A stretch of 64,000 nt of DNA. It comes from Blautia faecis (GTDB taxonomy: Bacteria > Bacillota > Clostridia > Lachnospirales > Lachnospiraceae). Position 1 is the stretch's first letter; the number at the start of each line of letters is the position of its first letter. Of the stretch, positions 1 through 7,910 are shown piece by piece. The position numbers and the translations under genes are program-made. The notes beneath the pieces were generated by a model that saw nothing but the letters and a program-made list of their open reading frames with translations, had not been told where the DNA came from and searched no databases. The stretch is from assembly GCF_020554845.1 (NCBI RefSeq), contig NZ_JAJCIA010000004.1:100932-164931 (forward strand), read 5' to 3'.

Positions 1-224
1 TTTCTCATATCAAAGATTCTCATTCCTTTTGTTATTGTACTATCCTTTCGTTGTGGCATTTCATGTATCTGTACCTTTTCTGAAATAGAATAGTCTCTCT
101 CTGACGTTTTATATGTAATAATATGAACGTCTTCGCCAACATCAGCCAATAAGCCAGATAAAACCGAAACAACTCTTTCGGCTCCACCTCCTGTAAGGCT
201 CCTAATTGTAAATAATATTTTCAT
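1..224 (-). CDS. Glycosyltransferase, N-terminal part (runs off left edge)
   Basis: This is the first 74 or so codons of a gene that continues past the left edge. The ATG (complement of 222-224) follows an AGGAG ribosome binding site with suitable spacing. The start reads MKILFTIRSLTGGGAERVVS. The GGGAERV block near residue 12 is the usual N-terminal nucleotide-sugar/acceptor loop of GT4-type glycosyltransferases, and the GT4 gene just upstream at 256-1329 has a matching GGGTERV. It is the last visible gene of the exopolysaccharide cluster and follows that gene by 31 bases, so it is probably co-transcribed. The role would be to add a sugar to the growing repeat unit at the cytoplasmic membrane face. 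Sugar specificity cannot be read. Confidence 0.85.
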   Translation of the reverse strand, partial: MKILFTIRSLTGGGAERVVSVLSGLLADVGEDVHIITYKTSERDYSISEKVQIHEMPQRKDSTITKGMRIFDMR

Positions 225-255
225 TCTATCTCCTGTTCCGCTTTTTTGATTCGCT

Positions 256-1329
256 TTACATATTTCTTAAGAGTTCAACCCACTGGTTTATAATTGCGGC
301 TGTATTGAAACGATCCAAATCCTTTTTTGTTTTTGACGCAAATTGCTTTAGCAACGTTTCATTTTTCATCAGTTTTATCGCACAATCTGCGAACTGCTGA
401 ACATTTCCTTCTTCTACTAGGTATCCATTGATACCATTATCAATCGTTTCTTCAGGTCCTTCCTTACAGCGAAAGCTAACAGCCGGGAGTCCTGTTGCCA
501 TTGCTTCCATCAGAACTAGCACAAACCCCTCATAACGCGAAGATAAAAAAAACAAGGACGATTCCATATATTCTTTATGAATATCATCAGAAAATCCTTT
601 TAGTTCTATATTCCTGAGCCCCAGTCCGTCAATCTGCCCCTGAAGTTCTTTTTGAAGCGGTCCTTGTCCATAAATATCTAATTTCCAGTCCGGGACTTCC
701 TTTTCTATCAAGGCCCAAGCCTCAACCAGCATATCAAAGCCCTTTTGTCTACTTAAACGTCCAACTGCAATCGCACGTTTTTGTGTCAACGGCGTACTTT
801 CGCTTGTATCAACTGCAATTGGGTTATAAATATATGTCACATTTTTGCAATGTTTGTATTGTGTCAAGTAGTTATTTAAATCATTCTTGCCTAATACCAC
901 AACGCAATCAGCATGTTCTGCCGCCAGTTTTCTGGCATATTTGACCAGTTTATTAGGGCTTATATAATAGTTAAAATGTTCCCATGCGATACATTTACAT
1001 ATTTTCTTTATCTGCAAAGGAATCAAATAAAGATATAACGCTACATCGACTGCTATCATGACGTCAATCTGTTCTTCCTTTACATATTTAATCAATTGCT
1101 TTTCGACATAGATTTTTCTCAAAGCTGAATTCTCGCATTTTTCTCCATTTAGTGAGTAAAGTTTAATGTTTTTATCTATTTCAAATTTGCAAGAGTTTCC
1201 ATGCTGACAACTGATAATCCTCACATCAAAATTTTTTTTTACTAACTCATTTGCAATGACAGATGTAACTCTCTCAGTACCTCCGCCGCTTTCAAAATTC
1301 ATTATTAAGAAACCTACTTTTTTATTCAT
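256..1329 (-). CDS. GT4 family glycosyltransferase (exopolysaccharide)
   Basis: A 357-residue GT-B fold glycosyltransferase. The N-terminal Rossmann half has the GGGTERV loop at about residues 15-21. The C-terminal half has a GRLSRQKGFD nucleotide-sugar binding segment and the EGFVLVLME block (the E-x7-E motif of GT4 retaining enzymes) followed by ATGLP. The length is typical. It starts one base after the stop of the upstream gene (1331-2440), so the two are translationally linked in one operon. The predicted role is transfer of a sugar from a nucleotide donor to the lipid-linked repeat unit in the cytoplasm. Donor and linkage cannot be predicted. Confidence 0.93.
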   Translation of the reverse strand: MNKKVGFLIMNFESGGGTERVTSVIANELVKKNFDVRIISCQHGNSCKFEIDKNIKLYSLNGEKCENSALRKIYVEKQLIKYVKEEQIDVMIAVDVALYLYLIPLQIKKICKCIAWEHFNYYISPNKLVKYARKLAAEHADCVVVLGKNDLNNYLTQYKHCKNVTYIYNPIAVDTSESTPLTQKRAIAVGRLSRQKGFDMLVEAWALIEKEVPDWKLDIYGQGPLQKELQGQIDGLGLRNIELKGFSDDIHKEYMESSLFFLSSRYEGFVLVLMEAMATGLPAVSFRCKEGPEETIDNGINGYLVEEGNVQQFADCAIKLMKNETLLKQFASKTKKDLDRFNTAAIINQWVELLRNM

Positions 1330-1330
1330 C

Positions 1331-2440
1331 TCAGGCAGTTCTCCATCGGTTCAAATAATAACTTTCCATATATTTTGCAGTTGCGTCCATATCAAATCCT
1401 GCATCAATCACATACTGCTGCATATTGGTATGTGCTTTCAGATTCTGTGCCATTTCAAGTGCTGTATTCGCCCACTTTTCTTCCCCATCACTCAACAGCA
1501 GTTTCCGGTAGATTGGTGTAATATCCGTTTCCGGCGGCAATCCTTCAGAGCAGACAATAGGAACACCCGCCGCCTGCGCTTCGATTGCAACAATACCCAG
1601 ACCTTCAAACAAAGATGGAAAAACAAACACATCCATCGCTTGATAAATTCTGTTCATATCCTTTCTATTTCCAAGAAAATGCACACAATCCGAAAGTCCT
1701 TTTTCTGCCACTTTGCTTTTTACTTTCTCTTCTAATGGCCCGGTGCCAACAAGAATCAATTCAGCGTTAGGCTTTTTCTTCTTGATTTCTGCAAAAACAT
1801 CAATCAGGAAATCATGGTTTTTCTGAGGATGCAGGCGACCAACATGGCCGACAACAAATTTATCCTTTAACCCCAGTTCTTTCCTGATTGCATTTCTGGT
1901 ATCCACATCCGCAATAAAGTTCTGCGAATCAATCGCATTTTTCAGCACTTGAAACGGCTTGTCTTTGAACAGATATTTTCCAGCTTCCTCAGAGCAGGCG
2001 AAAAGATCTGTTGCGTTTTTGGTAAACATTCGTTGCATGAACAGCTTCGGTAAATATTTTATATCGTGTACTGTCTCATTATTATGTGAATGAGCAATTC
2101 TGACGGGGATACCTGCTTTCTTTGCAGCTTTCAGGCAGAAATATCCAATCGTGTAGGCGTGACAATGAACAATTTTATATTCGTGATGCTGAGCAAAGAA
2201 AACTGCCAAATCTTTTTGAAATTTAGGAAGGTTCAAATCCTCCCGGAAAGACAGTTTGTAAACATGTCCACCCATTTTTTCAATTTCATCATCGTAAAAC
2301 TGTTTTTCCTTATAAACGACCAAAAAATCAAACTGTACTTTCGTTCTGTCAATTTTCCGGTATATATTCATCAACAAAGCCTGCGTACCGCCAGCTTCCA
2401 TTCGCTGCAAGATATGCAAAACTCTTATAGGCTCTCCCAT
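1331..2440 (-). CDS. GT4 family glycosyltransferase (EpsF-like)
   Basis: A 369-residue glycosyltransferase starting MGEPIRVLHILQRMEAGGTQ. I chose the ATG at 2440 over a GTG five codons earlier because GGAGG sits 8 bases before the ATG. The AGGTQALLMN loop and the domain 1 sequence with HCHAYTIGYFCLKAAKKAG resemble EpsF/CapM-like members of GT4. The C-terminal half has GHVGRLHPQKNHDFLI and FEGLGIVAIEAQAAGVPIV, the E-x7-E motif. It lies between the Fe-S gene and the next GT4 gene in the exopolysaccharide operon. It probably adds one sugar of the repeat unit; substrate unknown. Confidence 0.93.
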   Translation of the reverse strand: MGEPIRVLHILQRMEAGGTQALLMNIYRKIDRTKVQFDFLVVYKEKQFYDDEIEKMGGHVYKLSFREDLNLPKFQKDLAVFFAQHHEYKIVHCHAYTIGYFCLKAAKKAGIPVRIAHSHNNETVHDIKYLPKLFMQRMFTKNATDLFACSEEAGKYLFKDKPFQVLKNAIDSQNFIADVDTRNAIRKELGLKDKFVVGHVGRLHPQKNHDFLIDVFAEIKKKKPNAELILVGTGPLEEKVKSKVAEKGLSDCVHFLGNRKDMNRIYQAMDVFVFPSLFEGLGIVAIEAQAAGVPIVCSEGLPPETDITPIYRKLLLSDGEEKWANTALEMAQNLKAHTNMQQYVIDAGFDMDATAKYMESYYLNRWRTA

Positions 2441-2461
2441 GTATTCTTCCTCCACAAAATC

Positions 2462-3625
2462 TCAAAGAGATTTAATTTTTTGAATCAGTTTATTCGGCAG
2501 CACAGATTTCAACCGTGCTTTTGGCTGAAAGCCAACCTTTATATTCCCTATAAAGCCTGGTTCATCGATGCTCTTATAGAAAGTATCTCTAGTCACAGGC
2601 CTGTTGCTCGGCTGTACCAAATTATGCTGCTTCACCATTCCCTCTTCCAGTGTCGCTTCTTCCACTTCTGCAAGAGGGCGCATCATTTCAAAGAGTTTTT
2701 GGCCTTTCTCGGTATTGACAAATACACTGGATACGCCTTTTGGAGAATTAAAATCAGGGTGGCTCTTGGCAATTCCCCAGAAATCACCTACGGTCAAATC
2801 TCCCACTCGGCTCGCATTTGCATAGGCACACTGATAACAGCTCTCTCTGTAACAGTCGCCATCCATAAAATGTTTTCCATAGCGATCAAGAGAGAGTGTC
2901 TTTGTCTTTGTCTTTGTCTTTGTCTTTGTCTTTGTCTTTAGCAGATATTGTGTTCCCCAGCCCCGTTTATCTTTGGAGCGGAAATTGAAGTAAATCACTT
3001 TACCTGCCGTTTGCTTGTTCTGGTATTCCAAATACTTTTTAAAAAACTTCGGAGACGGAACGCCGTGACAAATCAGGTCAACCGTATATAAATTTTCAGG
3101 ATTGCCACCCAAGAAAGCATACAAGCCAGCAATTTGGCAGGGTGTTCCTGTAAAAAGCACCGTTTTTCCCTCAACGAGTCGCTGTTTGGCCTTTGCATAG
3201 CTGTCTTTCGGATCGGACTGAACATACTTAGAAGATTGGAGTTTTTCTCTTTCAGCATCGGTCGTTACTTCAATGTGACTTACTGCCAGCTGTTCATCAT
3301 AAGCAGCACCATAGACCACACCACCCGTTTGCAAAACAGTCTTTGCCGCGCTGTCTGCCGCGCCACCGGATGCGGAACGCATAATGTCCGTATCATTTTT
3401 GTTGCGCCACGCCCAGACTTTTTGGGGGTTGTTCCGATGAAATTCTGTATTCTCCACCGGACATTTTTTTAGGCACAATTTGCACTCGATACAGCTTTTT
3501 TCATCAACGGACGGATACCAAAAGCCCTCGTTACTTTCCACCATAGAGATGCAGTGTTTCGGGCAGCTTTGCGCACAGCTTTTGCATCCCACACATTTCT
3601 CTTTTATCCTTGCTACGTTCTCCAT
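2462..3625 (-). CDS. 4Fe-4S / F420 hydrogenase beta-subunit-like protein of polysaccharide cluster
   Basis: A 387-residue protein. Two ferredoxin-type 4Fe-4S motifs are visible: C11, C14, C17, C21 and C45, C48, C51, C55. They are followed by the FrhB-type N- and C-terminal domains (GTPCQIAGLYAFLGG; DLICHGVPSPKF; VGDLTVGDFWGI). In exopolysaccharide clusters this family very often sits beside a polysaccharide pyruvyl transferase, as it does here with 3627-4751. Its exact redox job there is not established; a flavin or Fe-S dependent modification of a sugar is plausible. A (Lys-Thr)7 run at about residues 229-243, encoded by a 6-bp x7 repeat, interrupts the region before the Cys-rich C-terminal segment. 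Confidence 0.9.
   Translation of the reverse strand: MENVARIKEKCVGCKSCAQSCPKHCISMVESNEGFWYPSVDEKSCIECKLCLKKCPVENTEFHRNNPQKVWAWRNKNDTDIMRSASGGAADSAAKTVLQTGGVVYGAAYDEQLAVSHIEVTTDAEREKLQSSKYVQSDPKDSYAKAKQRLVEGKTVLFTGTPCQIAGLYAFLGGNPENLYTVDLICHGVPSPKFFKKYLEYQNKQTAGKVIYFNFRSKDKRGWGTQYLLKTKTKTKTKTKTKTLSLDRYGKHFMDGDCYRESCYQCAYANASRVGDLTVGDFWGIAKSHPDFNSPKGVSSVFVNTEKGQKLFEMMRPLAEVEEATLEEGMVKQHNLVQPSNRPVTRDTFYKSIDEPGFIGNIKVGFQPKARLKSVLPNKLIQKIKSL
2898..2939. repeat. 6-bp microsatellite, 7 units, in-frame (KT)7
   Basis: Seven perfect GTCTTT units on the plus strand encode Lys-Thr x7 on the minus strand. Because the unit is 6 bp, gain or loss of units changes protein length by two residues each time without frameshift. 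Confidence 0.97.
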
Positions 3626-3626
3626 C

Positions 3627-4751
3627 TTATCCCTCTAAATTACTTCGCAGATACTCCTTCGCCACTTCTCGATGTGCTTTCAACAGCTCATCAACTTTTG
3701 CGTAATCAATCGTTTCTTCATTGATATTTTCTGCATCTTCAACTTTCGCTGTCATTCTGTCTGCCAAATCCAACCGTTCCAGCAAATCACTCAACTTTTC
3801 TTCATTACCATAGCTGTTACCTACACTCTTGCGAATTAATGTTGTAAACGGCCGATGTGTGATCACCGAGAAGATGCTGCCGTGGAAGGTATCGGTAATA
3901 ACTTCTTCTGCATTTCTGAAATAGGCCAGAACCTCAAAGGGTGAGCAGTCTACGAATCGGTCTGCACATTTTTGGATACCACCAATTGCATATACCTTCA
4001 AATTCTTCTTCTTTGCATAAGCAGCAATCCAGTCTGCTTCTTCATTGGAAATACGGCCTGCATACGCATACAGAATCAGATACTTCTCGTCAACCCGCAG
4101 CTGTGGAATTTTATCGCAGCAGTTCATGTAATCATAGGTCAGAACCGGGTCCAAGTTATAAACCGGCTTTTTTTCTGTAAGCTGCTCCACAATGGCTCCA
4201 GAATTCGCATCTCGTACAGAAATCGCATCAAATTTCTTCAACAATACTCCAACTTCATCAGCCTTTTTATACTTTTCCAGCTTTTCTAATGTTGTATTAC
4301 CAAAAGATGCCGCATAAGTGAGAAGTCTCTTCGCATGATTATCTTTTCCAAACAATTCCAGCGAATAACCCACATTGGAATTTTTCTGAATGCAGTTGAA
4401 AACCTCATCGCTGCCAATCACAAGGCAATCCAATGTCGGGTTATAGTTCATTTCATCCGTAATTCCTAAAAGTGGCATATACTTTTTTGAAAAAGTCTGC
4501 TTATAACGAATGAACGACAACTTATGCGCAAATGGAGCCTGATATTGAAAAGTTTCCAGACCTTTTTCGACCTTACGGACAAACTTGTTTTTGCTGTCAG
4601 CATTTTCCGTAATTACGGGTGCGCCTACATGGTAGTCTACAAACTCTACTTTGCAGCTCAATTCTTCAATCAGCTGCTTTAATGCATATGCCTGCAAAAA
4701 CGATCCGTAGTTTGCAATACGCTGCATCGACATGATTCCAACTTTTCTCAT
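3627..4751 (-). CDS. Polysaccharide pyruvyl transferase family protein
   Basis: A 374-residue member of the CsaB/WcaK-type polysaccharide pyruvyl transferase family. The N-terminus (MRKVGIMSMQRIANYGSFLQ) has the family's N-x-G-S/D element, with DPVLTYD in the middle. The C-terminal block FEVLAYFRNAEEVITDTFHG is the characteristic T-D-T-F-H-G signature. GAGGATG precedes the ATG. The gene directly precedes the Fe-S protein gene (stop and start two bases apart), the usual pairing. The predicted reaction is ketal pyruvylation of a sugar in the repeat unit from phosphoenolpyruvate. Some family members have other roles, so substrate is uncertain. Confidence 0.9.
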   Translation of the reverse strand: MRKVGIMSMQRIANYGSFLQAYALKQLIEELSCKVEFVDYHVGAPVITENADSKNKFVRKVEKGLETFQYQAPFAHKLSFIRYKQTFSKKYMPLLGITDEMNYNPTLDCLVIGSDEVFNCIQKNSNVGYSLELFGKDNHAKRLLTYAASFGNTTLEKLEKYKKADEVGVLLKKFDAISVRDANSGAIVEQLTEKKPVYNLDPVLTYDYMNCCDKIPQLRVDEKYLILYAYAGRISNEEADWIAAYAKKKNLKVYAIGGIQKCADRFVDCSPFEVLAYFRNAEEVITDTFHGSIFSVITHRPFTTLIRKSVGNSYGNEEKLSDLLERLDLADRMTAKVEDAENINEETIDYAKVDELLKAHREVAKEYLRSNLEG

Positions 4752-4761
4752 CCATTCATCC

Positions 4762-5256
4762 TCAATACAATTCGTTTACCAGTTTCTCAAGTCCTTCATT
4801 AAACTTGGCATTATTACTACTCATACCATGTCCCATGCCGGCAACAATCTGATCATAGTTCGTTATGATATCTCCCAGTGTATTAATGTCCTCCACCGGA
4901 ATAATCGTTCCCATTCTCTGCGCCACATTCCTTGCGAACTCAACTTGATGGTCGTTCACATGCTCATTGAACTGATGCTGACGCGGCACAACAATAGGAG
5001 TCTTACCTATCTGTAGTGGCATGATAAAACTTGCCGGGCCACCGTGAGTGATTACAATACGGGCGTCGGCCACATTTTTCACCATCTGCTGATATGGAAT
5101 CAGCTTACTCCACTGACAGTATTTCGGCTCGTATGTACTAAAACCAGTCTGGATAATTACATCTTCGTTTATAATGCCGTCTTTCTTTAATTCATCTATT
5201 TTCTGAATCAGCCGATTAAATGGCTGCTCATGTGTTCCTACCGTCACAAAAATCAT
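4762..5256 (-). CDS. PssE/Alg13-like glycosyltransferase catalytic subunit
   Basis: A 164-residue protein with only the C-terminal GT28 half (MIFVTVGTHEQPFNRLIQKI; ITHGGPASFIMPLQIGKTPI; RQHQFNEHVNDHQVEFA). This is the donor-binding half of a two-subunit enzyme of the Alg13/PssE type. The HGGPAS and QFNEHVNDHQ segments are the nucleotide-sugar binding loops. The partner half is encoded 15 bases upstream at 5272-5739. Together they would form one membrane-associated transferase adding the second sugar (glucuronic acid or galactose in characterised systems) to the lipid-linked primer. Confidence 0.9.
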   Translation of the reverse strand: MIFVTVGTHEQPFNRLIQKIDELKKDGIINEDVIIQTGFSTYEPKYCQWSKLIPYQQMVKNVADARIVITHGGPASFIMPLQIGKTPIVVPRQHQFNEHVNDHQVEFARNVAQRMGTIIPVEDINTLGDIITNYDQIVAGMGHGMSSNNAKFNEGLEKLVNELY

Positions 5257-5271
5257 TTTCTCGTCCCCTAC

Positions 5272-5739
5272 TTAGAATATGCTTCCAAGGTTAACCGCCT
5301 TTGGATAAACCTTTTTCTGCTCTTCCCACTGCACAACAAACTTGTCCACAATGGGGTAAACCATCTTTCCTGTCATTGTCGGTTTATCAATTCGATCAAA
5401 AACCTCGATGTAGACCAACTTTGCGCCCATCATTTTACCAATATAAAAAAACGGGACCGCAACTGCTGCACCGCAGGAAATAATCAAGTCTGGCTTTTCC
5501 TTATGTAACACATTCCATGCAATCTTGGTATTCTTAATAAGAGCCTTTAGACTCCGGTTTGTCGGATAATAACAAGGATACATTTTTTCACCTTCGAGCA
5601 GGCTTCTTGCATCCTCCTTATCAAACGTAACCCAAAAATGATCCTTGTTTTTCCAAAATGGCTTTAACATATAAAGGTGGGTTAAATGACCGCCAGATGA
5701 ACCCACCAAGCATACCTTTATATTTTCTTTATTTTTCAT
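5272..5739 (-). CDS. PssD/Alg14-like glycosyltransferase membrane-anchoring subunit
   Basis: A 155-residue Alg14/PssD-type protein. It has the GSSGGHLTHLYML glycine-rich loop near residue 13, DLIISCGAAVAVPFFYIGK in the middle and the KLVYIEVFDRIDKPTMTGK segment. This family supplies the acceptor-binding and membrane-anchoring half for the PssE-like subunit encoded next. The normal length and gene order (D before E) argue for a functional pair. It lies directly downstream of the UDP-glucose dehydrogenase gene, consistent with a UDP-glucuronate or UDP-galacturonate donor; that link is inference. Confidence 0.9.
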   Translation of the reverse strand: MKNKENIKVCLVGSSGGHLTHLYMLKPFWKNKDHFWVTFDKEDARSLLEGEKMYPCYYPTNRSLKALIKNTKIAWNVLHKEKPDLIISCGAAVAVPFFYIGKMMGAKLVYIEVFDRIDKPTMTGKMVYPIVDKFVVQWEEQKKVYPKAVNLGSIF

Positions 5740-5772
5740 CTGACTCTCTCCTCTAATTTTCCTTGATCTTGC

Positions 5773-7014
5773 TTAATCTCTCTGGAAAATATCTCTGGTA
5801 TAGACTTTCTCTTTCACATCATCCAAGCACTTGTCATAGCGGTTCGCAATGATGGCCTGACTCTGCTTCTTGAACTCATCCAGGTCATTAACTACTTTAC
5901 TACCAAAGAAAGTATCCCCGTCTTTCAGGGTCGGCTCATAGATGATGACAGTTGCGCCTTTTGCCTTGATACGCTTCATGACACCTTGAATGGAACTCTG
6001 ACGGAAGTTGTCGCTGTTACTCTTCATAGTCAGACGATAAACGCCTACAACAACTTCTTTCTCCTTGCTCTCATCCCAGCTGTCATTTGCTTCATAAGCA
6101 CCAGCAATCTCCAAAACACGGTCGGCAATGAAGTCTTTACGAGTTCTGTTGCTCTCAACAATAGCCTCGATCAGGTTTTCCGGTACATCGGCGTAGTTCG
6201 CTAGCAGCTGCTTGGTGTCTTTCGGCAGACAGTATCCACCGTAGCCAAAGGACGGGTTGTTATAATGAGTACCAATACGAGGATCCAGGCAAACACCGTT
6301 GATGATCTGCTGAGTGTTCAGCCCTTTCATCTCAGCATAGGTATCCAGTTCGTTGAAGTAGCTGACACGCAGTGCCAGGTAGGTGTTGGCGAACAGCTTA
6401 ACTGCCTCTGCCTCAGTAAAGCCCATGAACAGAGTGTCAATGTTCTCCTTAATTGCACCTTCCTGCAGGAGTTCTGCAAAAGTGTGTGCAGCCTTCACCA
6501 GACGGGCATTGTCAACATCAGTACCGACGATGATACGAGAAGGATAAAGGTTGTCATACAGAGCTTTGCTTTCTCTTAAGAATTCCGGGCTAAAGATGAT
6601 ATTGTCACAGTGGAACTTTTCACGAACATTTGCAGTATATCCAACTGGAATGGTGCTCTTGATAACCATGATAGCTTCCGGATTGTACTCGATAACCAGC
6701 TTGATTACAGCTTCGACTGCACTGGTGTCAAAAAAGTTCTTCTTGCTATCGTAGTTGGTAGGTGCAGCAATTACGACAAAATCTGCATCACTGTATGCTT
6801 CCTTTGCATCCAGAGTTGCGGTCAAATCCAACTCTTTTTCTGCCAGATACTTTTCAATATATTCGTCCTGAATCGGAGATTTCTTGTTGTTGATCATATC
6901 GACCTTAGCCTGCACAATATCGACTGCAACTACCTGATGATGCTGGCTCAGAAGCACTCCCAGCGAAAGTCCGACGTATCCCGTGCCGGCCACAGCGATT
7001 TTATAATTTTTCAT
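5773..7014 (-). CDS. ugd: UDP-glucose 6-dehydrogenase (nucleotide sugar dehydrogenase)
   Basis: A 413-residue enzyme starting [19 protein letters not shown], chosen because GGGAG lies 9 bases upstream; an in-frame start 18 codons earlier has no good ribosome binding site. The N-terminal NAD-binding GTGYVG motif, the central dimerisation domain and the catalytic cysteine block [12 protein letters not shown] are all present. It oxidises UDP-glucose to UDP-glucuronate with two NAD+. With the uronate epimerase at 7911-8960 it would provide UDP-galacturonate for the polysaccharide. A relic of a second copy of this gene's 5' end lies just upstream (7258-7347). UDP-ManNAc dehydrogenase activity is a less likely alternative. 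Confidence 0.92.
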   Translation of the reverse strand: MKNYKIAVAGTGYVGLSLGVLLSQHHQVVAVDIVQAKVDMINNKKSPIQDEYIEKYLAEKELDLTATLDAKEAYSDADFVVIAAPTNYDSKKNFFDTSAVEAVIKLVIEYNPEAIMVIKSTIPVGYTANVREKFHCDNIIFSPEFLRESKALYDNLYPSRIIVGTDVDNARLVKAAHTFAELLQEGAIKENIDTLFMGFTEAEAVKLFANTYLALRVSYFNELDTYAEMKGLNTQQIINGVCLDPRIGTHYNNPSFGYGGYCLPKDTKQLLANYADVPENLIEAIVESNRTRKDFIADRVLEIAGAYEANDSWDESKEKEVVVGVYRLTMKSNSDNFRQSSIQGVMKRIKAKGATVIIYEPTLKDGDTFFGSKVVNDLDEFKKQSQAIIANRYDKCLDDVKEKVYTRDIFQRD

Positions 7015-7114
7015 AGTTCTGTTCTCCCTCACTAATTTTTCATTTGATAAAACAGCAAACAAGCCCACGGCGGATCACTCAATGGCAATCCACCGTAGGC
7101 TCGATTCGTTCTCC

Positions 7115-7225
7115 TTAATTTTTTACTTGCTGCTCATTTTGTGGGTCAAAACAGAGCTGCACCAAAGCCTCCCACTTATAACCTCTGGATTTCAGCTTCT
7201 CCGCAGCCTGTCAGCAAATAAATAC
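7115..7225 (-). pseudogene. Unidentified gene 3' remnant between ugd and its relic
   Basis: The minus strand holds an open stretch without a start, reading roughly AEKLKSRGYKWEALVQLCFD then PQNEQQVKN and a stop at 7115. It is interrupted by an in-frame stop upstream. Amino-acid composition looks coding, but I do not recognise the family. Together with the ugd relic it makes 7015-7380 a scar of a past rearrangement in the cluster. Confidence 0.3.
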
Positions 7226-7257
7226 TTTTGTTGAACGAGTCGAGCCGTCAAAACCAT

Positions 7258-7347
7258 TTAGTTATCGTAGTTTTTCTTGGTTGACCCTATTATATCTCCA
7301 GCCCCAGTGCCAGCCACAGCAATCTTTAAATCCTTAAACTCTCTCAT
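7258..7347 (-). pseudogene. Relic of a second nucleotide-sugar dehydrogenase 5' end
   Basis: A 29-codon open frame preceded by GAGGG reads [20 protein letters not shown] and then diverges. The KIAVAGTG stretch is identical to the start of the intact dehydrogenase at 7014 but loses the YVGLS continuation and soon stops. It looks like the truncated start of a duplicated or replaced ugd gene. It still has a ribosome binding site and so may be translated as a useless peptide. Confidence 0.6.
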
Positions 7348-7380
7348 TTTTTAACCCTCTAATTTTCTTTATCATAGAAT

Positions 7381-7887
7381 TTACACTGCATGATTTATAT
7401 AATCCTTCGTTGCATCATCCGCATGTTTTACAATGCATGGATTCCCAAAAACAATAGAATGGTCCGGAATATCGCAGTTAATATAGGTATTTGGAGCTAT
7501 AAGTACATCATTGCCAATTACAACATTACCAACAATTGTTGCATTTACTCCAATCCAAACATTATTTCCAATACAAGGTGTTCCTTTTCTTTTTCCACGA
7601 TTTTCCTGACCAATCGTAACTCCCTTGTGAATATTAACATTGTTACCAATTATTGCTTTCGCATTAATTGTGATCCCATATGGATGTCCAACATAAAACC
7701 CATAGCCAATTTCATTATCAACAGAAAACTCAATTCCCTTTTTCTTGGTAGAAATCTCAAACAATTTCTTGTATATTTTATGAAGAAAGGGATTTTTACT
7801 CATTTGTGCTTTACGATAAAACTGCAAAAAACGTGGTACCCCCCCCCCAGAATATCTCTGCTTATCAAGTTCCAAGATATTTTCCAT
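7381..7887 (-). CDS. Hexapeptide-repeat acetyltransferase (serine acetyltransferase-like), with G10 tract
   Basis: A 168-residue left-handed beta-helix acyltransferase. Hexapeptide repeats run from about residue 60 to 150 (IGYGFYVGHPYGITINAKAI; IGNNVNIHKGVTIG; IGNNVWIGVNATIVGNVVIG; VFGNPCIV). This type uses acetyl-CoA to O-acetylate a sugar or serine; the position inside an exopolysaccharide operon favours sugar acetylation. Codons 13-16 (S-G-G-G-V) are encoded by an uninterrupted run of ten G residues (7839-7848). A slip of one base would shift the frame and abolish the protein, so the gene is a candidate on/off switch. In the sequence given it is in frame. Confidence 0.88.
   Translation of the reverse strand: MENILELDKQRYSGGGVPRFLQFYRKAQMSKNPFLHKIYKKLFEISTKKKGIEFSVDNEIGYGFYVGHPYGITINAKAIIGNNVNIHKGVTIGQENRGKRKGTPCIGNNVWIGVNATIVGNVVIGNDVLIAPNTYINCDIPDHSIVFGNPCIVKHADDATKDYINHAV
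7839..7848. repeat. G10 homopolymer (C10 on plus strand) in acetyltransferase gene
   Basis: Ten consecutive C on the plus strand, ten G in the coding strand, near the 5' end of the gene at 7381-7887. Tracts of this length are prone to slipped-strand errors. Confidence 0.97.
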
Positions 7888-7910
7888 AAATTCTAACCCT
7901 CTATTTTTCC

